Origin: Bacteroidota bacterium
GTDB taxonomy: Bacteria > Bacteroidota > Bacteroidia > Bacteroidales > FEN-979
DNA length: 37,193 nucleotides
Assembly (NCBI GenBank): GCA_030706225.1
Contig: JAUZOW010000005.1
Location: 1 to 37,193 of the forward strand
Direction: 5' to 3'
Made by a program: the position numbers and the translations under genes. The notes beneath the pieces are model-generated. The model made no database searches. It was not told the origin of the DNA and worked only from the letters and a program-made list of their open reading frames with translations. Shown here in pieces: positions 7,814-16,749 of the stretch (the stretch's first letter is position 1; each line of letters starts with the position of its first letter).

Positions 7814-10221
7814 AAATCAACCATAACCCCTATTGCGGGTAAAATGGTGCCGGTTGAATGAGGGAGAGAACGTAATTCATATCTTTCAATTCCCTGATTA
7901 TCTATATATTTCCGGATAGAACCATCAGATAAAGTATTTGTAACGATATCCGGTTCCTGGGATTTAGTATTCAGCAGATTCTGAATATCCAGGTAGACCA
8001 TCAGCGACCATTTCCGGAAATAAAACGCTTTATCGACCCTCAAATCCAGCTCATTAAAATTCCTAAGCCGTAATGAGTTGTACTTTGAATAATCCAGGTA
8101 TCCCTGTCCTAAAGCATCCCATGCTTCCACACGACTTGATTTTTCAATATTATAGGGAGTATAGGGAGCTCCGCCGGCAAACCGCCATTTAAGCCCGAGC
8201 TGCCAGTCGTGTCTGAATTTCCTTCCTATCGTTATATTGAGAAGATGCCGGTAATCCCAGCTCGAAGGGATATAATTTCCGCTAAAATCCGTAAATTCAC
8301 TCCGGACATAGGTGTATGAAACAATAATATTGAATTTGTACAGATCCGCATCCCGCCAGAAAAGCTCCAGTCCGTATGCTCTCCCTTTGGAAACAGGAAT
8401 CACTGCCTCGTCGCCAATCGCTCCGAAATCAGTTCCTTTACTGGCAAGGGATATCGAATCACGGATAGAAAGCGGATAATGGCTGTAATATTTATAGAAT
8501 CCTTCCAGTGAAATTTTTGAATTCGGCTTTGGAATATATTCCATTCCAATCACTACATGATCTGCAGCAATATATTTCAATCCCAGGGAATCGTTCACCA
8601 GAGTCCCATTGTTGTTGCGATAGCCAAGGGTAGTGTATGCCGGAAGCTGATAATAGCGGCCTGTATTGAAGTTCAGAAACAATTTATCTGTGAGGATAGC
8701 CCAGGAAGCGGAAAACCTTGGAGACAACTGATCCGGCAAATTGTTCATCTCCTTGGAATAGCTGGCGGCATCCATCCGGATCCCAAGCGAAAGATTCAAC
8801 CGATTATTTGCTAAAGATTTATTGGCCTGTGAAAAAATATTCCAGCGATAAAAATTCAGAGTTGACGTATAATTCAACAATTTTAGGTTATCGAAAGCAT
8901 AGAGTTTCTGAAAAGTTGTATTATTATACACAACATAATCCAGTCCCGCTCCATAACTGATTTTCCAGGAGCCCATGGAGGAAAGGCCTTCATAGCGAAA
9001 TTTATTCTCTATTTCCTGTGATTTATAGTTCAGGTTAAGACTGTCGGGAATCTCAACGTTATTTTTGTATTTGATCTCTTCATTATCGAGCATATTCCTG
9101 CTCAGCACAAATGTATGGGAACCTTTATCCGTAAAATGGCGGTAAACCAGTCCGAATGTATAACTCCATTGCGTGTATTCCGGTAAATAGCCCAGAATGT
9201 ACCGTTGGGATTCTGTAGGATCCTTAATACCGGTATTTAGTTTTGAATTATCCAGTGAACCCAGCGATATCAAAGATATCTGGTCGTGCTTGCCAAGATC
9301 GATCTTGTATTTAAGCTGGTAATCATTGTAAGTTGGAAGGAATGGCAGTTTCAGGATACTGAAAAGCATCTTCAGATAAGATCTGCGAATAGAAAAGAGA
9401 AGTGTGGAATGCTTTGTGACCGGTCCATCAAGGGTAAGTCCGAAATCAGTGGCTCCAACAGTCAGCCGACCTCCGAATTTATCTTTGGCAGCATCAATTT
9501 GCTGGAGTTCCATGACCGAGCTCAAAGCATTACCCCGGCGTGCGGGAAATGCGCCTGTATAAAGCTCAACATCCCGGATAAAGTCTACATTGATGATCCC
9601 GACAGATCCCCCGGATGCACCCTGTGTCGCAAAATGATTGATATTAGGAATTTCAATTCCATCCAGATAGTAACGGTTTTCATTGGGCCCTCCTCCCCGG
9701 ATAATCAGGTCATTGCGGTAAGATACGCCAGAGGCAACCCCAGGCAAAGATTGGATCACTTTGGAAATATCACGGTTCGATCCCGGGCTTTTTTCAATCT
9801 CCTGGATGGTTAGTGTTTGCAAAGACAAGGGGCTTTCCGTTTTCCGGACAATTACCGAAGGTCTTACTTCTATCGTGCTCAATGTCAGGACAAGCTCTTC
9901 CATGCCAATATTTACGACGACCGGATGGGACCGCGTAACCAGTACATCCTGGCTGACAGTTTTTTTAAAACCAACAGCTGTTGCAACCAATCGCACATAT
10001 CCGGGTTCCACACCGGAAATCCTGTAATTCCCATCCATATCGGTTGTGGTTCCCTGAGTCGGTTTCCCATCAATGATTATATTAACAAAAGGGATAGGCT
10101 CGTTGTTCTTCTGGTTGCAAATTTTACCCTTTATTTCTCCTGTTTGAGCAAAGATTGCAACTGGGAAAATGTACAATGCTATGAAAAGAAAAAGGGCTTT
10201 TTGAATCCGGGTCCCCATCAT
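7810..10221 (-). CDS. TonB-dependent receptor with N-terminal carboxypeptidase-regulatory-like domain
   Basis: Signal peptide, GEIKGKICNQKNNEPIPFVNIIIDGKPTQGTTTDMDGNYRISGVEPG, plug region GSNRDISKVIQSLPGVASGVSYRNDLIIRGGGPNENRYYLDGIEIPNINHF, beta-barrel ending in VMVDF. Confidence 0.9.
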   Translation of the reverse strand: MMGTRIQKALFLFIALYIFPVAIFAQTGEIKGKICNQKNNEPIPFVNIIIDGKPTQGTTTDMDGNYRISGVEPGYVRLVATAVGFKKTVSQDVLVTRSHPVVVNIGMEELVLTLSTIEVRPSVIVRKTESPLSLQTLTIQEIEKSPGSNRDISKVIQSLPGVASGVSYRNDLIIRGGGPNENRYYLDGIEIPNINHFATQGASGGSVGIINVDFIRDVELYTGAFPARRGNALSSVMELQQIDAAKDKFGGRLTVGATDFGLTLDGPVTKHSTLLFSIRRSYLKMLFSILKLPFLPTYNDYQLKYKIDLGKHDQISLISLGSLDNSKLNTGIKDPTESQRYILGYLPEYTQWSYTFGLVYRHFTDKGSHTFVLSRNMLDNEEIKYKNNVEIPDSLNLNYKSQEIENKFRYEGLSSMGSWKISYGAGLDYVVYNNTTFQKLYAFDNLKLLNYTSTLNFYRWNIFSQANKSLANNRLNLSLGIRMDAASYSKEMNNLPDQLSPRFSASWAILTDKLFLNFNTGRYYQLPAYTTLGYRNNNGTLVNDSLGLKYIAADHVVIGMEYIPKPNSKISLEGFYKYYSHYPLSIRDSISLASKGTDFGAIGDEAVIPVSKGRAYGLELFWRDADLYKFNIIVSYTYVRSEFTDFSGNYIPSSWDYRHLLNITIGRKFRHDWQLGLKWRFAGGAPYTPYNIEKSSRVEAWDALGQGYLDYSKYNSLRLRNFNELDLRVDKAFYFRKWSLMVYLDIQNLLNTKSQEPDIVTNTLSDGSIRKYIDNQGIERYELRSLPHSTGTILPAIGVMVDF

Positions 10222-10291
10222 ATTTATATATCTACTTTATTGAATTCTTAATAACGAAATTAAGACAATTTCCGGACTCAAAAAAATAGTA

Positions 10292-11962
10292 CTATAAATT
10301 TAAAATAACAGGGAATTCGTTCCTGAGAAAGCGGTTAACCAGCTTGTAACGTTGTATTTTCCCGGAACTGGTTCTTGGAATATCACCTGAGCGGATGGGG
10401 ATAAAGGTATCAATTGATAATCCTGCTTTCTGAAGAAAAAGGTCACGTATTTGCTGAAAAGTTTCGTGAACCGCAGGAGTATTTGCTCCGACCATAAAAA
10501 CGACGACTTTATCGCGGCCTTCCTTTTCATCGAAATAACCGGACATTACGATTTTACCCGCAGATATTCCATTCACCTGGAGAGCAATGATTTCCAGATC
10601 GTGTGCGTAATAATTAATTCCATTTATAAAAATGATATCCTTTATTCTGCCTGTAACGAAAAGATTGCCATGATACATGAAGCCAAGATCGCCTGTATAA
10701 AGCCATCCATCGCGGAAAGTCTTGCGGGTTGTTTCCGGATTATTGAAATATCCCCGGGTTACATTTCCACCCTTCAGGTAGATATTCCCGACTTTATTTT
10801 CTTCCAGGGGGTTTCCTTTTGAATCTGCAATTTTTAACCGGCAATTATCGAGTGCCTTGCCCAGGTTGACCAGTTCCATCACATCCGTTTCACCGGCTTC
10901 TGCAGGAACAGCGATGCCTTTTTTCAATATCGGTTCCCTGCGGAAGTTCATCACTTCAGCGCCTCTGAGAACGGGACCAAAGGTGATTGCCAGAGTAGCT
11001 TCTGCCATTCCATAACAGGGAAACATGGATTCCGGCCGCAGTCCAAATAACTTCAGGGCTTCAGTAAATTCATTCATTACCGGAACAGAAATAGGTTCGG
11101 CGCCATTGAATAAAACCCTGATTTTCGACAAGTCCCAGTTTTTGACTGTTCTTCTGCTCAGATATCTGTTGACTACCATTTCTCCGAAATTCGGGCAGGC
11201 TGTAACAGTACAATTCTTTTCATCCAATGAATCCAGCCATAAAAATGGATTCTTGACAAAATCGGCAGGGTCCATAAGATAATGACTGAATCTGCAAACG
11301 ACCGGAGTGATATGAAACCCAAACAATCCCATATCATGATACAAAGGCATCCAGTTGATGGTAATATCTTCCGGGACCAACTCAGATCCTTTAATGATGT
11401 CGTAAATATTGGTTAAAACATTCCTGTGGCTGAGCATGATTCCCTTAGGATCTCCCGTGCTTCCGGAAGAGAATTGAATCACGACAAGATCATCCGGCTT
11501 GGGGGTTGCTATTTGTGGATCGCCATTGGCATGAGGTATTTCATTAATATCGATCAGTTTATCTTCAGAAATTCCGCTTGATCTCCATATTTCCATATGG
11601 GAATGGGAAAGGATGATTCTTGGTGAATCAAGGATTTTATAAACTTTCCCTGCTTTCTCAGCAGCCGGATTATAATCGGAAAAAGAGACGGGTGGCTGAA
11701 GCATAGCCGGAACAATTCCTCCAAGAATGCAAGCCCAGAGAATAGGAACAATTTCTTCGCATGTATCAAGAGAAAGAATTACGATCTCTCCCGTTGCAAT
11801 TCCACGGTTCCGGAAGCCCGACAGAATACCCAACGCTTCCTCGCGAAGTTCCGAATACGTGAGCCAACGTACACTTTTATCATTATGAATGAACCCGACT
11901 CCATGAGTGGGGTAATCTTTTATTGCGCGATCAAGCGCTTCAGGAAGGGTGGTTGGAATCAT
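10292..11962 (-). CDS. AMP-dependent acyl ligase, FAAL/fatty-acyl-CoA ligase-like
   Basis: IQFSSGSTGDPKGIMLSH (P-loop), INWMPLYHDMGLFGFH (FAAL-type), CYGMAEATLAITF, GRIKDIIFINGINYYAHDLE, PRTSSGKIQRYKL (C-terminal Lys). Confidence 0.88.
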   Translation of the reverse strand: MIPTTLPEALDRAIKDYPTHGVGFIHNDKSVRWLTYSELREEALGILSGFRNRGIATGEIVILSLDTCEEIVPILWACILGGIVPAMLQPPVSFSDYNPAAEKAGKVYKILDSPRIILSHSHMEIWRSSGISEDKLIDINEIPHANGDPQIATPKPDDLVVIQFSSGSTGDPKGIMLSHRNVLTNIYDIIKGSELVPEDITINWMPLYHDMGLFGFHITPVVCRFSHYLMDPADFVKNPFLWLDSLDEKNCTVTACPNFGEMVVNRYLSRRTVKNWDLSKIRVLFNGAEPISVPVMNEFTEALKLFGLRPESMFPCYGMAEATLAITFGPVLRGAEVMNFRREPILKKGIAVPAEAGETDVMELVNLGKALDNCRLKIADSKGNPLEENKVGNIYLKGGNVTRGYFNNPETTRKTFRDGWLYTGDLGFMYHGNLFVTGRIKDIIFINGINYYAHDLEIIALQVNGISAGKIVMSGYFDEKEGRDKVVVFMVGANTPAVHETFQQIRDLFLQKAGLSIDTFIPIRSGDIPRTSSGKIQRYKLVNRFLRNEFPVILNL

Positions 11963-11979
11963 TCAGAATAAATCCTTTA

Positions 11980-14034
11980 TTATCTTGGTTTTTTGTCCGC
12001 ATTCGAAAGCTGTTGAGCCAGTTCGAAAAAATATTTTGCCCGGTCCATATCTCCATGATACCTGTAATAATAAGCCAGTTGCATGCAGACTCCGGGTTGC
12101 GGTTTTTTCTGTACTGATTTGACCAGAAAATCCATAGCTTTCACGGTATCCCCGGTTTCATAATAGTATTTGGCGATATTGATATAAGGAACTTCCAGGG
12201 TATCCCTGCATTCTTTAATGACATCTTCATTGAGTTGTATAGCTTTTGCCATATCACCCTGCTCAAACCAGATATCGGCGATAGCGAATTTTGCTTTAAC
12301 CTCTTTCGGATTAAGTTTCAGGATCCTGTTATAAGTAATCATAGCGCTGTCGAATTTTTTCTGATACCTGTAAGCAAGACCCAAATTCACCCAGGCGGCT
12401 TGTACATCCGGTTTCAAAGCTACTGCTTTCCTAAGGTAAATCATGGCTGAATCGGGATTATGAGATAAAGCCAGATAGGCTGTACCTAATTCGTTTAAAG
12501 AAATATAATCTTTTGGATAGATCGCAATCGCCCGTCTGTAATACTTAAAAGCCCTGTCGCGTGTCTCCGGGTTAACAAAGCCCTGCTGTTCATATCCCGG
12601 ATTTTTATAAATAAAGTCAAGGAGGAACGAAGCATACTGGACATTCCCTTTGAAGGAATTATCCAGGTGCGGGATATCGCTTTTATAAAGGGCAAACATA
12701 TTTTTCCAGTCACGGTTCCTGTGAATGGTATAAATTGAAGAAGGGATGACAAGCAGAACGATGACAGCGAGAACTTTCACCCGATCGTTGATCTCAATGG
12801 TCAGGCTCTTGGGATCTGTCCTGAATAATCTGAAAATAGCCCATGTCAATCCAATGCAGAATCCCACCGAAGCAACGAAAGCGAATCTTTCGGCGACTAT
12901 CCCAACTGCCGGAACGACAATATTGGAATACATGGAAAGAGCAATGAGGTAGAAGAGGATCGCAAACGACAGGATGTGTTTCTGGCGGAAAAGGCGCAGA
13001 GCGATAACAAGAAGTCCCAAATGAATAAAAAATGACAGAATAACCCAGATATTCGCCCAGTTCGTAACAGGGATCATATTGAACCCATAATAGAAAAGAA
13101 GCGGATAGGGGAAAAACATCTTCTTAAGATAAAACAGCAATGTCATCATACCGGTTCCGGTCCGTACCCAGAAATTTTTTTCGAAATAAAGTGGGTTTTC
13201 CACATAGCTGTTGATTCTGGAAAGATGCAGAAAGAAAAGACGGGGGACAAAATGCGCAATAAGGATAACCACAAGAAGCCCGCCGAAGATATATCCGAAT
13301 TGTTTGGGTTTCATATCCGTGAAGAAATACAAAACCAACGGATACAGTACCAGGAATGTAATGATCGAAGATTTGCTCAGGTATCCGATCATAAAGAGGA
13401 TCAGTGTAAAGATAAGATAGCGGATCTTCTTTTTTTCAGCAAAATCAAGCAGATACTTCATACCCCAGAGCGCAAAAAACATGGCAAGCAGTTCATCCCT
13501 GTTCTTCAGGCTGGCTACCACTTCGGTGTGGAGGGGATGGACCATGAACAGCAATGTAATGAGGAACGGGAACAGGATATTGTAATTTTTCAAAGTTCGC
13601 TTGAGAATCTGGAAAAGCATGAGGCAAACAAAGAAATAAAGGAGTACATTGATAAAGTGGCTCAGCATGGGTCTGTCCCGGCCGGTAAGTGTATATTCCA
13701 GCGCATAGGTCAGTTTCACGATGGGCCGGTAGTCGGAGCTCTGGCTCTGCCCTATATTACTTGGATTAACATAATACGGAGTAGTAAATATCTTTGGAAT
13801 GGCCTTTAGTCCCTGTCTGACCAGTGTATTGTCCGGACCGGTCACATAGTTATCGTCGACATTATACCTGTTCCATACGGAATTTCCGTAAATAACAAAG
13901 GTCATGATCAGGAAGAACAGTACAAAGTACCTTTTAGCTTTTTTTGAATCAGAAAAAGGACTCGTATTCTTTTTAACCTGTACTTTCTTAACATTTTTTG
14001 CAGGAACTTTCTTTTTAGCTTTTGGTTGTGCCAT
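11980..14034 (-). CDS. Polytopic membrane protein with C-terminal TPR repeats (TMTC/DUF1736-like putative GT-C)
   Basis: Lys-rich N-terminus, many hydrophobic segments, YNVDDNYVTGPDN and MVHPLHTEVVASLKNRDELLAMFFAL (TMTC-like), then several TPR units (YISLNELGTAYLALSHNPDSAMIYLRKAVALKPDVQAAWVNLGLAYRYQKKFDSA). Confidence 0.75.
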   Translation of the reverse strand: MAQPKAKKKVPAKNVKKVQVKKNTSPFSDSKKAKRYFVLFFLIMTFVIYGNSVWNRYNVDDNYVTGPDNTLVRQGLKAIPKIFTTPYYVNPSNIGQSQSSDYRPIVKLTYALEYTLTGRDRPMLSHFINVLLYFFVCLMLFQILKRTLKNYNILFPFLITLLFMVHPLHTEVVASLKNRDELLAMFFALWGMKYLLDFAEKKKIRYLIFTLILFMIGYLSKSSIITFLVLYPLVLYFFTDMKPKQFGYIFGGLLVVILIAHFVPRLFFLHLSRINSYVENPLYFEKNFWVRTGTGMMTLLFYLKKMFFPYPLLFYYGFNMIPVTNWANIWVILSFFIHLGLLVIALRLFRQKHILSFAILFYLIALSMYSNIVVPAVGIVAERFAFVASVGFCIGLTWAIFRLFRTDPKSLTIEINDRVKVLAVIVLLVIPSSIYTIHRNRDWKNMFALYKSDIPHLDNSFKGNVQYASFLLDFIYKNPGYEQQGFVNPETRDRAFKYYRRAIAIYPKDYISLNELGTAYLALSHNPDSAMIYLRKAVALKPDVQAAWVNLGLAYRYQKKFDSAMITYNRILKLNPKEVKAKFAIADIWFEQGDMAKAIQLNEDVIKECRDTLEVPYINIAKYYYETGDTVKAMDFLVKSVQKKPQPGVCMQLAYYYRYHGDMDRAKYFFELAQQLSNADKKPR

Positions 14035-14045
14035 GAACCCAGAAT

Positions 14046-14828
14046 TTATGGGGCAAAATTATGAATTTTTCCATTGGGACTGACATTCTTAGCCAACCGT
14101 ATGAAATCCTGTATTGTGAGCTGTTCGGCTCTTTTCTGAAGCAGATCAGCGATATCATCTGTCTTTTCAGGCAGGCAGCTCCGGAGTGCATTCCTCAATG
14201 TTTTACGACGCTGGTTAAATGCTTGCTTCACGACCGATTGAAACACTTTTTCATCGCAATCCAGACTGCGGACCTCATTCCTTTTCATTCGAATCACGGC
14301 TGATTTTACTTTGGGCTTTGGGAAAAAAACATTCTCGCTTACAGTGAACAGGTATTCGATGGAATAATATGCCTGGAGAAGAATGCTTAAGATGCCACTT
14401 TCACGGGTTCCGGGTTTGGAAGCAATTCTTTCAGCAAATTCTTTCTGGAACATGCCCACCACCTCCGGAATAGAATCCCTGTATTCAAGCACCCTGAAAA
14501 GGATCTGACTTCCGATATTGTAAGGGAAATTGCCGATCAGTCCAAAAGGTGCCGGGATGAATGAAAGATCAGCTTCGAGAAAATCGGAAAGGATGATCTT
14601 GTCTTTTATTTCAGGAAATTTTTTCTCAAGAAATGAGACTGCTTCCGGATCGATCTCAAAAAAGTACGGGACAAACCTATCGTCATTCAGCAGGAACTTC
14701 GACAAAGCACCGGTACCCGGCCCTACTTCCACGATTGTTTTGTAATGTCCGCAAAAAGACCCGGCGATCTTTGCAGCTATGTTATCATCATTCAGGAAAT
14801 GCTGGCCAAGTCGCTTTTTCGGTATCAT
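14046..14828 (-). CDS. rsmA: 16S rRNA (adenine1518-N6/adenine1519-N6)-dimethyltransferase
   Basis: KKRLGQHFLNDDNIAAKI, VEVGPGTGALSKFLL, LIGNFPYNIGSQILFRVLE, FNQRRKTLRNALRS - diagnostic RsmA/KsgA motifs. Confidence 0.96.
   Translation of the reverse strand: MIPKKRLGQHFLNDDNIAAKIAGSFCGHYKTIVEVGPGTGALSKFLLNDDRFVPYFFEIDPEAVSFLEKKFPEIKDKIILSDFLEADLSFIPAPFGLIGNFPYNIGSQILFRVLEYRDSIPEVVGMFQKEFAERIASKPGTRESGILSILLQAYYSIEYLFTVSENVFFPKPKVKSAVIRMKRNEVRSLDCDEKVFQSVVKQAFNQRRKTLRNALRSCLPEKTDDIADLLQKRAEQLTIQDFIRLAKNVSPNGKIHNFAP
14054..14061 (-). promoter_or_regulatory. Candidate -7 element TAATTTTG for the TMTC/TPR gene, inside the rsmA 3' end
   Basis: Matches TAnnTTTG on the minus strand about 20 nt upstream of the ATG at 14034. 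Confidence 0.25.
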
Positions 14829-16747
14829 GACTGGAACCCTTTATCTCCTCTCAGGAACCGGAAGCGGTTTCTTGCATCGTTTGCATAAACGCTTCCCGGA
14901 AACTTAGTAATGAGAGCCTCGTAATACTGCATAGCCATTGCCGGATTTTTCATTTGCTCTTCATTCAACCGGGCACGCATCATAAGGGCTTTATCGGCCA
15001 CAACACCCGAGGAATATTCTGAAACCACAGTCCCGAGAAGAGTATCCGCTTCAGCGTATTTTCCTTGCTTTATTTGTATCTCCGCTTTTTTCATGATCAC
15101 CCGGTCGAATATGGAATGCTGATGAAAAGCGATGAAAACAGAATCCAGTTTCTGGATGGCCTGATCATACTGGTTCCTGTATTCCAGCAAATCGGCATGA
15201 GCATAATAACCCAACGCGATGGTAGTGCTGTCGGAATCAAAATTTTCAGAGATCAGAAGCGAAAGGTCCATGGCATCATTGGCAATCAGCTTGGATGTAG
15301 CGGCTTTCAGAACATCAAGCTGATCGAGTGCCCATTTGAACTCACCGATATAGAAAGAAAGCCTGGCATTCTTGAATTTGGCTTCCTGACCGATCTCATC
15401 ATTCATATAATCCTTATAAACCTGTTGATAGAGTAATGCGGCCTCCCAGACATCATCCGTAAACAGGAGTATATCGGCCAGTTCGAGCTTGCAACCAGCC
15501 CTTACCAAAGGATCCAGATCATTCCGGTTTATCATCCGGTTCAGATAAGAAGAGGCTTCATCCATGTTATTCAGGAAGAAAGCATCCAGATGGGCCAGGT
15601 TACGGATCAGTCCAATTGTAAGGGAATTTTCTCCTGAATTTTCAATCTCTTTCTGAAACTCCTTTTTAAGTTCTTCCAAATTTTTCTTTAGAGGATCCGG
15701 ACCGGAAGTCAGTTGAAGATACCGTGTGTTGAGCAGCTCAATCCGGCTTTCATTATAATACGGATAAGATGGCCCTTTAGAGATCAGATATTTATATCCT
15801 TCCTGTGCTACTTCGAAATTATCGTTGACGGCTGAAAGGCGTGCCAATTGTCTGACCCGGCTGCCATCTTCGCGGAATCTGCGGTCAAGGGATTTTGCCT
15901 GAATCAAAGCGAGATCAAAATCTTTTTGTTGAATGGAATACCACCAGAGCAACTCGGAATAGAAAGCTTTTTCAGGTTCCTTCTGCGCTTTTTCCAACAG
16001 GTAGGTCCGGAATAATTCATTCTTTGATCCATCGGGATCATTTGCAAGAGTAAATTGCAGGTGATCCTGGACGGTCGGCAGGAAAGAACGGTTATTCACA
16101 AGCAGGTTGACGAATTCATCCAGCATTTTTCGCATATCTCCTACCCGTTCATAAACCGAAGCCAGTTCAAATCCAAATTTCCCCGGATCTCCGGAAAGTT
16201 GCCTTCCTTTCAGATAAACCCTGATGGCATATTCATTTTCAAAACGGTTCATGAAAGCATTGGCCAATTCATAGATTTGTTGATTGTTATTGGTGATTTT
16301 TTTCAACGCATCCTCGTAATATTTGGTTGCTTTGTCGGACTCTCCCTTGCGGTAGTGCAGATAGCCCAGGTCGACAAGATAGGAAAGAGCATCCGGATTT
16401 TTTTTCCGGGCTGTTTTAATTAGTTTTTCAACTCCGTCAAAATCGTGCATTTCGATCAGGCAGAAGTAATAGTATGTATAGAAATAAGAATTGGACTTTG
16501 CATTGTAAAGTCGGTCAAAGATCGGTGCTGCTTTATCATATTCCTTATTCTGGAAATACTGCATGGCAAGCTGTTCGTCATTATTATCACCCGGGGAGGT
16601 CTGGAAAGGCAGCAAAGTTTGTTCTGCAGGATGGTCCTGGGCAAAAGTGGGCATTTCTTCTGTAAGGAGGAATGTCATGACAGAAAAAAGCAGGAGTCGT
16701 ACGATACCTGACGATCTGAAACACATACTTTTTTTCTCTCTGTTCAT
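14825..16747 (-). CDS. Secreted TPR-repeat protein
   Basis: Signal-like N-terminus (FLLTEEMPTFAQDHPAEQ), many TPR-like repeats (DKATKYYEDALKKITNNNQQIYELANAFM...). Stop overlaps the rsmA start (ATGA). Confidence 0.8.
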   Translation of the reverse strand: MNREKKSMCFRSSGIVRLLLFSVMTFLLTEEMPTFAQDHPAEQTLLPFQTSPGDNNDEQLAMQYFQNKEYDKAAPIFDRLYNAKSNSYFYTYYYFCLIEMHDFDGVEKLIKTARKKNPDALSYLVDLGYLHYRKGESDKATKYYEDALKKITNNNQQIYELANAFMNRFENEYAIRVYLKGRQLSGDPGKFGFELASVYERVGDMRKMLDEFVNLLVNNRSFLPTVQDHLQFTLANDPDGSKNELFRTYLLEKAQKEPEKAFYSELLWWYSIQQKDFDLALIQAKSLDRRFREDGSRVRQLARLSAVNDNFEVAQEGYKYLISKGPSYPYYNESRIELLNTRYLQLTSGPDPLKKNLEELKKEFQKEIENSGENSLTIGLIRNLAHLDAFFLNNMDEASSYLNRMINRNDLDPLVRAGCKLELADILLFTDDVWEAALLYQQVYKDYMNDEIGQEAKFKNARLSFYIGEFKWALDQLDVLKAATSKLIANDAMDLSLLISENFDSDSTTIALGYYAHADLLEYRNQYDQAIQKLDSVFIAFHQHSIFDRVIMKKAEIQIKQGKYAEADTLLGTVVSEYSSGVVADKALMMRARLNEEQMKNPAMAMQYYEALITKFPGSVYANDARNRFRFLRGDKGFQS

Positions 16748-16749
16748 TA

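Noticed and set aside
9286-9813. 175-aa plus-strand ORF antisense to the TonB receptor
   Set aside because: Receptor plug motifs on the minus strand are unambiguous; the antisense product has no family signature.
13225-13809. 194-aa plus-strand ORF antisense to the TMTC-like gene
   Set aside because: Long but composed of Lys/Gln/His-rich sequence typical of antisense translation of a hydrophobic gene; the opposite strand has TM helices and TPRs.
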